Source of the DNA: Acidobacteriota bacterium | GTDB taxonomy: Bacteria; Acidobacteriota; Terriglobia; Terriglobales; Acidobacteriaceae | Length of the DNA stretch: 64,000 nucleotides | Reading direction: 5' to 3' | NCBI GenBank assembly: GCA_018268895.1 | Contig: JAFDVP010000001.1 | Location: forward strand, 992,001-1,056,000 | Shown here: one piece after another, positions 26,764 to 35,214 of the stretch | Numbering within the stretch: the first letter of the stretch is position 1 | How the letters are laid out: each line of letters begins with the position of its first letter | The notes under the pieces: generated by a model | Databases searched by the model: none | Seen by the model: the letters and a program-made list of their open reading frames with translations, nothing else | Told to the model about the DNA's origin: nothing | Position numbers and translations under genes: made by a program

Positions 26764-27306
26764 TCAGTGGAGGATTGGGTATTGACGCTGCTGGACTCGC
26801 GCCAGGAGCCGGCGCAGAAGTGGTGTCAGTGCAATCGCAATCAACGGTGCCACAAGAACTGACAGTACGACCCACACGACAAGTGCGTGCCACTCCCAGC
26901 GCCATATCTCTCGCACCAGGTCGATCGGATGTTTGCGCGCGGCCTCAAAAATCGCTGCCGGCGCCAGTGGAAGTGCGGCCGTGTGGAAGACGATGCTCCC
27001 CACTCGCAGGAAAGGGATAAACAGCAAAAGCTCCAGCGGGTAGACGATGTGGTTTCCTACCTGCGAGGCTGCTACGTTCAGGCGAAAGATAAATGCTACG
27101 GCGAGGCAGAGTACCGTTGTACTCCCAAGCAGCGGATTGATGCCGATAACGACGCCTGCGGCGATACTCCATGCCAGCCGCTCGGGTGTCGCACCCATGC
27201 GGAGCAGAGCAAGGATGGGCAGAACCATGCGCCGGTAGAGCCAGTTGTGATGGACGTGGGTATCCACCCTGGTATCTTCTCTGGAACTTAGATGTTTGTT
27301 GTCCAC
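26764..27306 (-). CDS. DUF2062 domain membrane protein
   Basis: A 180-residue integral membrane protein of unknown function. Its DUF2062 core spans residues 36-160: SIAAGVVIGINPLLGSTTVLCLAVAF, QVGNHIVYPLELLLFIPFLRVG, and a C-terminal membrane segment (VVWVVLSVLVAPLIAIALTP). Three to four membrane helices are predicted. The family often occurs beside glycosyltransferases or acyltransferases. Here it is divergent from a PlsC-like acyltransferase, 52 bp between starts, consistent with an envelope-lipid role (inference). The start is GTG 27306 with no strong ribosome-binding site; a shorter start at a downstream Met cannot be excluded. Confidence 0.85.
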   Translation of the reverse strand: MDNKHLSSREDTRVDTHVHHNWLYRRMVLPILALLRMGATPERLAWSIAAGVVIGINPLLGSTTVLCLAVAFIFRLNVAASQVGNHIVYPLELLLFIPFLRVGSIVFHTAALPLAPAAIFEAARKHPIDLVREIWRWEWHALVVWVVLSVLVAPLIAIALTPLLRRLLARVQQRQYPILH

Positions 27307-27358
27307 GACTGTCAGGATAGACTGCCGTCGACGACAATGTCGTTTGGGGGCCGGTCGG

Positions 27359-28129
27359 GTGAGTGTTCTACGGTCGTTGGTTCGGAGTGTTCATCTTGCG
27401 GGATATTTTGCAAGGTACGGAGCGGAGCTTCTGATCAAGCGGCCATCGACGCGCGAAGCTCGTGCAGAATGGCTGCACCGTTTCGCAGCAAGCGCTATCA
27501 AAGGGCTAGGCATTGAGATCGAAGCCAGCGGAGATTTTCCTGAATGCGGCGCGTTGATTTCGAATCACCTCAGCTATCTCGACATTGTGGTTCTCGCAGC
27601 GATTCATCCATGCGTCTTTGTATCCAAGGCTGAGGTCGCTTCCTATCCTATGCTGGGCTGGATGACGACGATGGCCGGGACTGTATATGTCGAACGCGGC
27701 CGTGGAGGCTCGGCGTTGAAGGCGCGGGCAGGAATGGAGGCCGCTCTCAATGCAGGATTGCCGGTGGTCTTTTTCCCGGAAGGGACGACGTCGGACGGAA
27801 GCGGCCTGCTCAGATTCCACAGCGGGCTTCTGGCGCAGGTCCTTGCTGCCGGCGCTCAGGTGACGGCGGGACATATTTGCTACAGGATGGATGCCGACAA
27901 TGGAGATGCCACGGTTTCGGACGATATCTGCTATTGGAGCGATGATGCGCAGCTTGTTCCGCACATCTTCAAGTTGTTGGGGCTGCGGGGCATTCGCGCC
28001 CAGGTGAAGTTCGCAGACGCGCCCATCAGATTCTCATCCGACGCGGAGCATCGTAAACGAGCTGCGCTGGAGGCCTGGGTGGCGGTTGGCGAGTTGTCGC
28101 AGCGGGCAGCGCATGTGCACCCTGTCTGA
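27359..28129 (+). CDS. 1-acyl-sn-glycerol-3-phosphate acyltransferase (PlsC family)
   Basis: A membrane-associated acyltransferase of phospholipid synthesis, 256 residues from GTG 27359. The longer frame from TTG 27296 overlaps the divergent gene and adds non-conserved Arg/Cys-rich residues. The HX4D catalytic motif is NHLSYLD (His70, Asp75). A second block GTVYVERGRGGS and the FPEGTTSDG block (residues 139-147) bind glycerol phosphate. A weak hydrophobic N-terminus anchors it. It likely transfers an acyl chain to lysophosphatidic acid or a related lipid. It is tail to tail with uridine kinase, with 1 bp between stops. Confidence 0.9.
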   Translation: MSVLRSLVRSVHLAGYFARYGAELLIKRPSTREARAEWLHRFAASAIKGLGIEIEASGDFPECGALISNHLSYLDIVVLAAIHPCVFVSKAEVASYPMLGWMTTMAGTVYVERGRGGSALKARAGMEAALNAGLPVVFFPEGTTSDGSGLLRFHSGLLAQVLAAGAQVTAGHICYRMDADNGDATVSDDICYWSDDAQLVPHIFKLLGLRGIRAQVKFADAPIRFSSDAEHRKRAALEAWVAVGELSQRAAHVHPV

Positions 28130-28130
28130 C

Positions 28131-28778
28131 TCAGCGCATGAGCCCGAGCTGGTGCAGGCGCTGTAGTACCTGCTCGACGGACCAGTCCAGCGCGTCAGTT
28201 CCTTCCACCGTGACAGTCGCGTGTTGTGCCGAGGGGACGACGTAGAGATCGGCCATCGGTTTTGCGGTTGCCTCGAACTGTGCTCGCACGCTCTCTTCGG
28301 TGCGGCCTCGCTCGCGCATGTCGCGGTAGATGCGGCGGTTCAGGCATATCTCGTTGGGCGCATTGACGTAGATACTGAAGTCGTACAGCGCGCGCAACTC
28401 GGGGTAATGCAGGGCGAGGATGCCTTCGACGATAAGTACGCGCGACGAGTTGATGGTCTCGGTGCGACCGGGCACACGGGTGTGCGTGGTGAAGTCGTAT
28501 ATGGGGCGCTCGATGGAACTGCCCTGGGCGAGGTCTTCGATATGCCTTGCGAGCAGTGCGTGCTCGAGCGAATCGGGGTGATCGAAGTTCTGGAGGGCGC
28601 GCTCGTCAGGCGGCAGGTGTCGCAGGCATCTATAGTAAAAATCAAGCGGCAGGAGCGTAGCTGCGAGTTGACCCGTCAGTTCGCGAGCGAGCGTCGTTTT
28701 GCCGGAGCCGGAGCAGCCGGCGATGCCGACGATCACCGGGCGCTCGGGGAGCGATAGCTGTATGGGTTGTTCGTGCAT
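28131..28778 (-). CDS. udk: Uridine kinase
   Basis: Cytosolic kinase phosphorylating uridine and cytidine to their monophosphates in pyrimidine salvage. The 215-residue protein has the P-loop IAGCSGSGKTTLA at residues 19-31, a substrate-binding block PLDFYYRCLRHL, YDFTTHTRV, the VLIVEGILAL strand and the RRIYRDMRERGRT lid. Length is the same as the E. coli enzyme. ATG 28778 is picked because the ORF upstream adds residues absent from homologues. About 110 bp downstream of the purine nucleoside phosphorylase gene on the same strand, it may form a nucleoside-salvage pair with it. Confidence 0.93.
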   Translation of the reverse strand: MHEQPIQLSLPERPVIVGIAGCSGSGKTTLARELTGQLAATLLPLDFYYRCLRHLPPDERALQNFDHPDSLEHALLARHIEDLAQGSSIERPIYDFTTHTRVPGRTETINSSRVLIVEGILALHYPELRALYDFSIYVNAPNEICLNRRIYRDMRERGRTEESVRAQFEATAKPMADLYVVPSAQHATVTVEGTDALDWSVEQVLQRLHQLGLMR

Positions 28779-28889
28779 GGTCAGCTCTTTCGCTGTGTGG
28801 ACTCTTTGATACAAACTAAACGGTTCGAGCTGCGCTCGAATGCCCACTCATGCGATAAGACTGCATGAATGGGGCACCCGGCCTGTGGT

Positions 28890-29735
28890 TTACGGGGCCA
28901 GTTGCGGGATCAGAGCCGTGAGCAGACCGGTAAACTGCGCTGCGATTCGCTTGCCGATCTCCATCACCTCTTCGTGGTTGATCGGTTGGTCGAGAACGCC
29001 TGCCGCCATGTTGGTGACGACGGAGAGCCCGAGGACCTCGATGCCCATGTGGCGTGCGACGATGACCTCGTGCACGGTGGACATGCCGACGAGGTCGGCG
29101 CCGAGTGTGCGGAAGGCGCGAATCTCGGCGGGTGTCTCGTAGCTTGGGCCGAGGACGGCGAGGTAGACTCCCTCGTTCAGCGTCCAACTCTGCTTTGCCG
29201 CTTCGGCGATTGCCAGCCTGCGGAGGGCAGGGGAATAGGCCTCCGACATATCGAAGAAGCGCTGGCCAGAGTTGGGCAGGACTCCAAAGCGTGGGTCATT
29301 TGGTCCGAGCGCGGCGTTGGTGCCGGTGAGATTGATGTGGTCGGAGATGGCGACGATGGCTCCCTGGCCGTATCGCGTATTGATGCCTCCCGCGGCATTG
29401 GTGACGACGAGTTGCTCGACGCCGAGTAGACCGAGTACGCGCACGGGAAAGGTGACCTGCTCCATCGAGTAGCCTTCATAGGCATGGACGCGGCCCTGCA
29501 TGACAGCGACGGAAACGCCGTCGATGGTTCCCAGGACCAACCTGCCCGAGTGTCCGGCAACAGTGGACTGGGGGAAGTTCGGTATTTCAGCGTATGGGAT
29601 CACTGTGGCGTCCTGTACCTGGGAGGCAAACTCGCCAAGGCCGGAGCCGAGGATGAGGGCAAGCGTCGGCTGGATGGGGAAGCGGGTGCGGATGAAGTCT
29701 GCGGCGTTCTTTGCCTGCGTATAGTTATCGTTCAT
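28890..29735 (-). CDS. Purine-nucleoside phosphorylase (trimeric, PNP-II type)
   Basis: Salvage enzyme that cleaves purine nucleosides with phosphate to a base and ribose-1-phosphate. It has 281 residues, the length of the trimeric low-molecular-mass family. LALILGSGLGEFA (phosphate-binding Ser), TVAGHSGRLVLG (His), the Arg loop QGRVHAYEGYS, VVTNAAGGIN and the purine-specificity block SYETPAEIRAFRTLGADLVGMSTVHEV is the last part with the Glu that grips the base. The following NMAAG motif is also present. ATG 29735 is in line with homologues. The uridine kinase gene follows, and the hypoxanthine/guanine-type permease at 57747 could take up released bases. Confidence 0.94.
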   Translation of the reverse strand: MNDNYTQAKNAADFIRTRFPIQPTLALILGSGLGEFASQVQDATVIPYAEIPNFPQSTVAGHSGRLVLGTIDGVSVAVMQGRVHAYEGYSMEQVTFPVRVLGLLGVEQLVVTNAAGGINTRYGQGAIVAISDHINLTGTNAALGPNDPRFGVLPNSGQRFFDMSEAYSPALRRLAIAEAAKQSWTLNEGVYLAVLGPSYETPAEIRAFRTLGADLVGMSTVHEVIVARHMGIEVLGLSVVTNMAAGVLDQPINHEEVMEIGKRIAAQFTGLLTALIPQLAP

Positions 29736-30016
29736 TGGATTGGTGTGAACAGGAGTGTTCCCTCCCCATACTAACTGGTGGAAAACCTTCAAAACAATAC
29801 TGTTATTGGACCGGTTGCGGCGTGGACTTATGGCTAAGTGGAACAGTCTCAGGCCTACATTCAGTTTAGCGATTCGGAGTGGAGGAACAGGAGGGTTTGC
29901 AAGGTTTATTTCGTTGCGTCAATCCGTAGATTTGCATGGCATTTGGAAAAGTTTTCAACGGTGCAAGATTCTAGCAGCGATTGGACAGGCTCCCTCAAGA
30001 CGCTCAAAATTGCGAT

Positions 30017-31057
30017 ATGAATCGCCTTATCTTTGCCGGCCTGATCGTGCTGTCGGCATCGATGACCTTACCGGCACAGAAAGTAAAACCCGTTGCTGTT
30101 ATGGATAGTGACGGCGATGGGTTGAGCGATGCCCTGGAAACTGAGTTGCTCGATCAGTTCCAACCGAGGTGGATGATAAGCAAGGATGACTGCTCGGTGA
30201 TGCCGGCGCAGTTTGCGCCGACGTTTGTCGAGCCGACAGCGATTGCCGACGATGGCGCAGTTTACGGGCAGGTGTTTCCCAGGGGACAGACGCCGGGCGT
30301 GGTGGAGTTGCACTACTACCATCTCTGGCGGCGCGACTGTGGCCAGATCGGGCACCCTCTGGATGCGGAGCATGTTGCTGTGCTTCTGAAAGATGAGGGC
30401 CACGGCAAGCCGGAGTGGCGGGCGATGTACTGGTACGCGGCGGCGCACGAAGATACGGTTTGCGATGCAAGCCAGGTAACGCGGGCTGCAACAATCGACG
30501 CTGAGAAGAGAGGCCCCAGCGTGTGGGTGTCATCGGGCAAGCATGCGTCGTTCTTTAGCAAGGAGTTGTGCACCCATGGCTGTGGCGGCGACAGATGTAT
30601 TGATATGGAACGAATGAAGCCGGGTGAGATTGTGAATCTTGGCGAGTTATCGCGCCCTTCCGGAGAGGCCGTGTGGGTCAGTTCGCCGCGCTGGCCATTG
30701 GCGGAGAAGATGAGGAGAAGCGATTTTACCGAGGCCAGAATCGCACAGATTGAGCGGCTACCCGATACGGACATTGCGTGGGCGAATCCAGGCAAACGCC
30801 CTGTGCAGGCTGCGATCTACGGGGGAAACTCGGCCGTTGGTGGCATCGCCACTGGTGGCAGGAGTACCGATGCTGCGTTGTCGTCGGCGAACGATAAGAC
30901 GAATAGCTCCCTGGATATTGCCGAGCGCAGGACGGGAAACGCTTTGGCTAAGAGTTACAAGAACGTCAAAAAGGCATTGGGAAAAGCGGCGAAGGGAACA
31001 GGGAAGGCGTTGGGAGCTGAGACAAAGGGTACTGCTGCGGAGACGGGATCGCATTGA
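30017..31057 (+). CDS. Secreted protein of unknown function with DxDxDG calcium loop and Vps62-like region
   Basis: A 346-residue exported protein; ATG 30017 begins a signal peptide (LIFAGLIVLSASMTLPAQ). Right after it is DSDGDGLSDALE, a thrombospondin-type-3/EF-hand-like calcium loop. The central part (HYYHLWRRDCGQIGHPLDAE, VSSGKHASFFSKELC with CTHGCGGDRC) resembles the Vps62/DUF946-like domain of proteins with conserved His and Trp residues. Six cysteines lie in the mature part and suggest disulfides. The last 80 residues are Lys/Gly/Ala-rich and of low complexity (KKALGKAAKGTGKALG). The function is not known. No operon partner is visible. The 281 bp before it hold no recognised element. 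Confidence 0.68.
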   Translation: MNRLIFAGLIVLSASMTLPAQKVKPVAVMDSDGDGLSDALETELLDQFQPRWMISKDDCSVMPAQFAPTFVEPTAIADDGAVYGQVFPRGQTPGVVELHYYHLWRRDCGQIGHPLDAEHVAVLLKDEGHGKPEWRAMYWYAAAHEDTVCDASQVTRAATIDAEKRGPSVWVSSGKHASFFSKELCTHGCGGDRCIDMERMKPGEIVNLGELSRPSGEAVWVSSPRWPLAEKMRRSDFTEARIAQIERLPDTDIAWANPGKRPVQAAIYGGNSAVGGIATGGRSTDAALSSANDKTNSSLDIAERRTGNALAKSYKNVKKALGKAAKGTGKALGAETKGTAAETGSH

Positions 31058-31087
31058 GCATCCGGCGCCGACAGGTCTCGGCTTCGC

Positions 31088-31123
31088 CCGCAGCGACACA
31101 GCTTTGTGTTGGTTGCGCTGCGG
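31088..31123. repeat. Two-tier hairpin between convergent genes
   Basis: Outer arms CCGCAGCG (31088-31095) and CGCTGCGG (31116-31123) flank a nested ACACA-gctt-TGTGT hairpin. The sequence after it, GGAATGACAA, resembles the GGATGACAA tail of the element at 5854-5897, so the two could be members of one dispersed repeat class. It lies between two stop codons and could work as a bidirectional terminator. Confidence 0.55.
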
Positions 31124-31173
31124 AATGACAAGCCAAAGTGGAATGATGGGTGACCAGTAGAGTATCGCTGCGA

Positions 31174-31683
31174 TCAGCCCTTGCCACAGCCGGCGCGGTA
31201 GACGCGCGGCTTGCGCCACTCTTCATCGGTGGCGAAGATGACGCAACTGCGGCCAGTTTCGGTGTCGAGCCGCCAGGTGATGTTGCCCTGGCGATAGAGT
31301 TGATAGCGTCCGCTGCCGGCAAAGGTCATTCCGTTGGGAGGATTGGGGCTGATGGTGTCGGTTGCGGGAACCGTGCCTGCGGCCGGTTGCTGCTGAGACT
31401 GCGTGACCTGCGCAGCGTTCGCCGGAGTCGTTACCGTTGTGGGCTGTGTAGGGGCGGCAGCAGGCTGCTGGTTTGCGGCTTGTGTGTCGGCAGCGGAGGG
31501 ATAGACGACCGTGTCAGCGTCAGAGGGGGTAGCCCTGGTATCGGAAGCCGCTGTGCGCGCGATACCGTTGGAGTAGACCTCGCCGGAGGTTCCTGTGCGC
31601 TTGGCGTCGTAGGTGTTGTAGCCCACATACACAAAGAGCGCGAGAACCAGCAGGAGCACGATGACGATGACGCGTTTTGTCAT
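31174..31683 (-). CDS. Membrane-anchored hypothetical protein with Thr/Ala/Gln-rich linker
   Basis: A 169-residue protein with a single N-terminal transmembrane segment (VIVIVLLLVLALFVYVG), a long low-complexity linker of Ala/Gln/Thr/Pro (AANQQPAAAPTQPTT), and a small C-terminal domain. This domain reads GRYQLYRQGNITWRLDTETG and has two cysteines (GRSCVIF and RAGCG). The composition implies an extracytoplasmic domain tethered to the inner membrane. No family was recognised. It is convergent with the Vps62-like gene and divergent from a glycosyltransferase. Start ATG 31683 gives the standard membrane topology with Lys-Arg at the inside. Confidence 0.65.
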   Translation of the reverse strand: MTKRVIVIVLLLVLALFVYVGYNTYDAKRTGTSGEVYSNGIARTAASDTRATPSDADTVVYPSAADTQAANQQPAAAPTQPTTVTTPANAAQVTQSQQQPAAGTVPATDTISPNPPNGMTFAGSGRYQLYRQGNITWRLDTETGRSCVIFATDEEWRKPRVYRAGCGKG

Positions 31684-31905
31684 GCTTCCTTTCTGCACCA
31701 GAACTGGAGCACTCCGATACCTATGATGCAGTCTACCGCATCATGATAAACCCCATTAGCGCAATGGTATACATCGAAAAATTCACGTCGATGCACCGAT
31801 AGATGTACGTGTCTCTCTGTAACTGTTTGACAAGCAAAGCATGAGGTGGCGAAGCCGTTACTATCTCGTTATCAGTTTGGGCGGGACAGGAGTATCATCA
31901 AAAAT

Positions 31906-32880
31906 GTGCCGAAATACTCGATCGTCGTTCCATTCCATAACGAAGAAGACAATGTCACGACGCTTTATGACCGCCTGAAGGCGGTGATGGAGCAGGTGGG
32001 GGAGAGCTTCGAGCTGGTATTTGTGGACGACGGGTCGCGCGACCGCACCTACCGTCTGCTTGAGGAGATTGCGGCGGTTGACTCCCGCGTTCTGGTAGTC
32101 AAGCTGCGGCGTAACTTCGGCCAGACCTCTGCGCTTGCCGCAGGATTCGACCATGCCCAGGGGGAGTACATCCTGGCGATGGACGGCGACCTGCAACACT
32201 CGCCCGACGAGATACCGAACTTCCTCGCAAAACTTGAAGAGGGGTACGACGTAGTGAGCGGCTGGCGCTCGCAGCGCGGCGACAACTTCATCATGCGTCG
32301 CATTCCTTCGCGGGCGGCGAACTGGCTCATGGCGACGTTGAGCGGTGTCAACATCCACGACTTCGGGACGACCTTCAAGGCATACCGTCGCGAGGTCATC
32401 CACAATATCCCGCTCTACGGCGAGATGCACCGGTTTATCCCGGCGTTGGCGTCGTGGTATGGCGCGAGCATCTGCGAGATACCGATCTCAAACCCAAAGC
32501 GCGAGTATGGCAAGAGCCACTACGGCATCTCGCGGACGTTTCGGGTGTTCTTCGACCTGCTGACGATCCGGTTTTTGCTGAAATACATGACGCGGCCGCT
32601 ACACTTCTTTGGGACAATTGGTGCCCTGAGCGTAGTTGCAGGCGCTGGCATGTCGATCTGGTTGCTGCTCCTCAAGCTGGTTACGGCACAGCATGTGATG
32701 GATCTTCACGGTCCGCTGTTCGTCGTTGCTGGTGTCTTTATTCTTGCAGGCGTACAGATGATTGGCATTGGCCTGCTTGGTGAGCTTCAGGTAAGACACT
32801 TCCACACTGCTTCGCATCGTGCGCCGTATGCCATCGACCGGATACTGCGTCTGCGCTCGGAAGAGAGCCTGCTGCAGTAA
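31906..32880 (+). CDS. Glycosyltransferase family 2 (dolichyl-phosphate mannose synthase/ArnC-like)
   Basis: A membrane-bound GT2 enzyme of about 324 residues. The GT-A domain shows YSIVVPFHNEEDN, ELVFVDDGSRDRT, the metal-binding DGDLQHSPDEIP and DFGTTFKAYRRE. Two C-terminal membrane segments follow (FGTIGALSVVAGAGMSIWLLLL, LFVVAGVFILAGVQMIGIGLL), as in DPM1-type and ArnC/GtrB-type transferases. They move a sugar from a nucleotide donor to polyprenyl phosphate. Start uncertain: GTG 31906 has AGGAG 13 nt upstream, while GTG 31846 adds 20 residues with no ribosome-binding site. The sugar and the recipient pathway cannot be told; no flippase or lipid modifier is adjacent. Confidence 0.9.
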   Translation: MPKYSIVVPFHNEEDNVTTLYDRLKAVMEQVGESFELVFVDDGSRDRTYRLLEEIAAVDSRVLVVKLRRNFGQTSALAAGFDHAQGEYILAMDGDLQHSPDEIPNFLAKLEEGYDVVSGWRSQRGDNFIMRRIPSRAANWLMATLSGVNIHDFGTTFKAYRREVIHNIPLYGEMHRFIPALASWYGASICEIPISNPKREYGKSHYGISRTFRVFFDLLTIRFLLKYMTRPLHFFGTIGALSVVAGAGMSIWLLLLKLVTAQHVMDLHGPLFVVAGVFILAGVQMIGIGLLGELQVRHFHTASHRAPYAIDRILRLRSEESLLQ

Positions 32881-33011
32881 CTGCGATGTAACTTCTTTGT
32901 TTTTACAAAAAACTCCATCGCAACGTGCTCTATCTCGGGTAGAGTGTTGAGCATCTTTTGGCAGAGCCCGCGTTCGTTGCGGACAAGCCGACTGACGACA
33001 GGAGAGTGCCC

Positions 33012-33347
33012 ATGGCTTCACATTATGAGTTGAAGAATGCTGCGAACGGTCAGTTTATGTTCAATCTGAAGGCGGGCAATGGCGAGATTATTCTTACAAG
33101 CGAAACCTATAAGTCGAAAGAAAGCGCGCTGAATGGCATCGAGTCAGTGAAAAAGAACGCTGCCGACGATGCGCAGTATGAGCGCAAGCAGTCAACCTCG
33201 TCCCAGCCTTTCTTCGTGTTGAAGGCTAAGAATCACGAGGTGATCGGGCGAAGCGAGATGTATAGCTCGGATGGGGCGATGGAGAAGGGAATTGAGTCGG
33301 TCAAGAAGAATGGCCCCACAGCGACGACGAACGACATCAGCCATTGA
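33012..33347 (+). CDS. YegP/DUF1508 family protein
   Basis: A small soluble protein of 111 residues built of two DUF1508 repeats: YELKNAANGQFMFNLKAGNG at residues 5-24 leading into the GIESVKKNA end, and FFVLKAKNHEVIGRSEMY through GIESVKKNG. Each repeat forms a beta-beta-beta-alpha unit. E. coli YegP has the same layout and no known function. ATG 33012 lies 7 nt from GGAGAG and is preferred to the longer frame at 32958. It is an isolated gene between a GT2 enzyme and a quinone oxidoreductase. Confidence 0.88.
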   Translation: MASHYELKNAANGQFMFNLKAGNGEIILTSETYKSKESALNGIESVKKNAADDAQYERKQSTSSQPFFVLKAKNHEVIGRSEMYSSDGAMEKGIESVKKNGPTATTNDISH

Positions 33348-33492
33348 AGTCCTGAATACTCTCCGAGAGACGCCGGCTCCCGTGATTTAGAGCGGCTAGC
33401 GTCATTGCACAGATGTGCGGGACCCAGCCAGAACTGGCCTTCGTCGCTCTATCTCAGAGACGAATAGGCATTCTTACGCATCCAAAGGTTCT

Positions 33493-34467
33493 ATGCAGGC
33501 TATTCAGATACAGCAAACCGGCGGACCCGAGGTGATGGTGCTCCGCGAACTGCCGACACCTTCTCCTGGAGCGGGCGAAGCGTTGATTCGCCTGGAGGCG
33601 TCGGGCGTCAACTTCATCGATGTGTACCTGCGCGAGGGACGCTATCCGGCTGCGTTGCCTTACATACTTGGGCAGGAGGGGGCAGGGACAGTTGTCGCGC
33701 TGGGTGACGACACGGCGAAGAGTGAATTTAAGGTTGGCGATCGGGTGGCATGGTGCAGCGTGTCCGGGACGTATGCGCAGATGGCCGTTGCACCGGTATC
33801 GCGGTTGATTCGTGTTCCGGATGACATCAGCTCGCAGCAGGCTGCTGCTGCGATGTTGCAAGGAATGACGGCTCATTATCTGGCGCACTCCACCTACGGC
33901 ATTCAGCCGGGAGATGAGGTCTTGATCCATGCCGGTGCGGGAGGAGTTGGACTGCTGCTGATTCAGATGGCGAAGTCTTTGGGTGCCCGTGTGTTCACTA
34001 CGGTCTCCAACGAGGAGAAGGCTGAGCTGGCGCGCGAGGCTGGCGCCGACGAAGTGATTTTGTATACGCATGAGGACTTCGCTGCTGCGGTGAAGAAGCT
34101 GGCATCGGGGCCGGGAATGACGGCCGTGTACGACTCGGTGGGAAAGACGACGTTCGACAGGTCGCTTGAGGTGCTGCGTCCGCGCGGGATTCTGGTGTTG
34201 TATGGAGGATCGAGCGGCGCGGTGCCTCCGTTCGATCTGATACAGCTTTCGAGGAGAGGCTCGCTGTATGTGACGCGACCTACGTTGAACGACTATACGG
34301 CTACACGCGAAGAGTTGGTGGCTCGCGCGGGATCGGTGCTGCAGGATGTTGCCAGCGGCGCGCTGAAGTTGCGGATCGCGCATGTCTATCAGCTTGCGGA
34401 TGCAGCGAGCGCGCATCGTGATCTGGAGGCTCGGCGGACGACAGGCAAGGTCCTGCTTATTCCGTAA
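33493..34467 (+). CDS. NADPH:quinone oxidoreductase (zinc-free MDR family)
   Basis: A soluble reductase of 324 residues, equal in length to the QorA type. It has the N-terminal GroES-like fold (MQAIQIQQTGGPEVMVL; EASGVNFIDVYLREG; ILGQEGAGTVVALG) and a Rossmann domain with the glycine motif GAGGVGLLLIQMAKSLGA. Neither the catalytic nor the structural zinc ligands of alcohol dehydrogenases are present. It probably reduces quinones by one electron with NADPH. ATG 33493 is where homologues start; longer frames upstream are not conserved. A 21-nt gap with a strong Shine-Dalgarno (GAGGAGAAG) leads to the small unknown gene behind it, so the two are likely co-transcribed. Confidence 0.93.
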   Translation: MQAIQIQQTGGPEVMVLRELPTPSPGAGEALIRLEASGVNFIDVYLREGRYPAALPYILGQEGAGTVVALGDDTAKSEFKVGDRVAWCSVSGTYAQMAVAPVSRLIRVPDDISSQQAAAAMLQGMTAHYLAHSTYGIQPGDEVLIHAGAGGVGLLLIQMAKSLGARVFTTVSNEEKAELAREAGADEVILYTHEDFAAAVKKLASGPGMTAVYDSVGKTTFDRSLEVLRPRGILVLYGGSSGAVPPFDLIQLSRRGSLYVTRPTLNDYTATREELVARAGSVLQDVASGALKLRIAHVYQLADAASAHRDLEARRTTGKVLLIP

Positions 34468-34488
34468 CATTGGCCACGAGGAGAAGCA

Positions 34489-34839
34489 ATGAAGTCGAAT
34501 GCGACAACGAATCTTTTGCTGGCAGTGATTGCCGTACTTCTGTTTGCGATGGTGATCTCACCTTTGCGCAAGCCAGAACCAGTGCTGGCGCAGACGCCGG
34601 ATGTGGATTACTTTTTTGAGCCGGGGACGTTCATGGTGCGCGCTCCGGACAATAGTCAGCAGGTGTATGCCAAGGTGGTTGTCGACCTGCGGAACGGGCG
34701 GATATGGGGCTTTCCTACCCTGACGCCGCAACCTTATCCGTCGGATCCGCTCTACAACAAGGCGCAGGTCTCGCACCCGTTTCTGCTCGGACGCTTTGCG
34801 CTTGAGGACACGAAAAAGTACATTGCGGACCCTCGATGA
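34489..34839 (+). CDS. Small membrane-anchored hypothetical protein
   Basis: A 116-residue protein beginning at ATG 34489, 5 nt after GAGGAGAAG. One hydrophobic segment (LLLAVIAVLLFAMVI) is followed by a short periplasmic domain containing FFEPGTFMVRAP, VVVDLRNGRIWGFPT and KAQVSHPFLLGRFAL. The wording resembles short acidobacterial proteins without a named family. It appears translationally linked to the quinone oxidoreductase gene upstream; a role cannot be proposed. It ends before a roughly 110-bp gap leading to a cobalamin riboswitch. Confidence 0.7.
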   Translation: MKSNATTNLLLAVIAVLLFAMVISPLRKPEPVLAQTPDVDYFFEPGTFMVRAPDNSQQVYAKVVVDLRNGRIWGFPTLTPQPYPSDPLYNKAQVSHPFLLGRFALEDTKKYIADPR

Positions 34840-34954
34840 AGTAGTGTCGGTGTTCTTATTTTTTTGACTTCGGAGTGCGCGATGACGCACACTGAAAACT
34901 CAGCCAAGTCCTGCGACGCGCCACTGTTCTGGCGAGTTGTATTACGAATTCTTT

Positions 34955-35097
34955 GTTTCGCCACGGAATGTTCGGGAAGCGCGGTGAGAAGCCGCCACTG
35001 CCCCGCAACTGTGATTCGCGCATGCTTTCAAGGAAAGCGTGAATGCTGCCAGGCTCTCTGCCACTGACTTGATCTTGTCGGGAAGGGAGAAAGCCGG
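34955..35097 (+). promoter_or_regulatory. Cobalamin (B12) riboswitch
   Basis: The block AAGCGCGGTGAGAAGCCGC (34978-34996), followed by CACTGCCCCGCAACTGTGA, matches the conserved core of adenosylcobalamin-type riboswitches, including the GCCCCGCAACTGT strand and the GGTGAGAAGCC stem. Further on, TGCCAGGCTCTCTGCC (about 35046-35061), reminiscent of the AGCCAGGAGACCTGCC element, is followed by the returning strand GTCGGGAAGGGAG. It ends about 120 nt before the start of the TonB receptor gene, so B12 binding is predicted to shut off its expression. Confidence 0.93.
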
Positions 35098-35214
35098 TTG
35101 GTTGTAGCTCGCTGCGACCGCAATGGCAATATGTACCCGCGACAGTCAGGAGACCGGTTCCGTCACGCGCACATCAGCCACATTCCCGAGGGGGGAATGG
35201 AGGAGTTGCCGTTC

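Noticed and set aside
34864..35067. A 67-codon frame in the leader of the TonB receptor
   Set aside because: It lies inside the cobalamin riboswitch and has no ribosome-binding site or protein-like composition.
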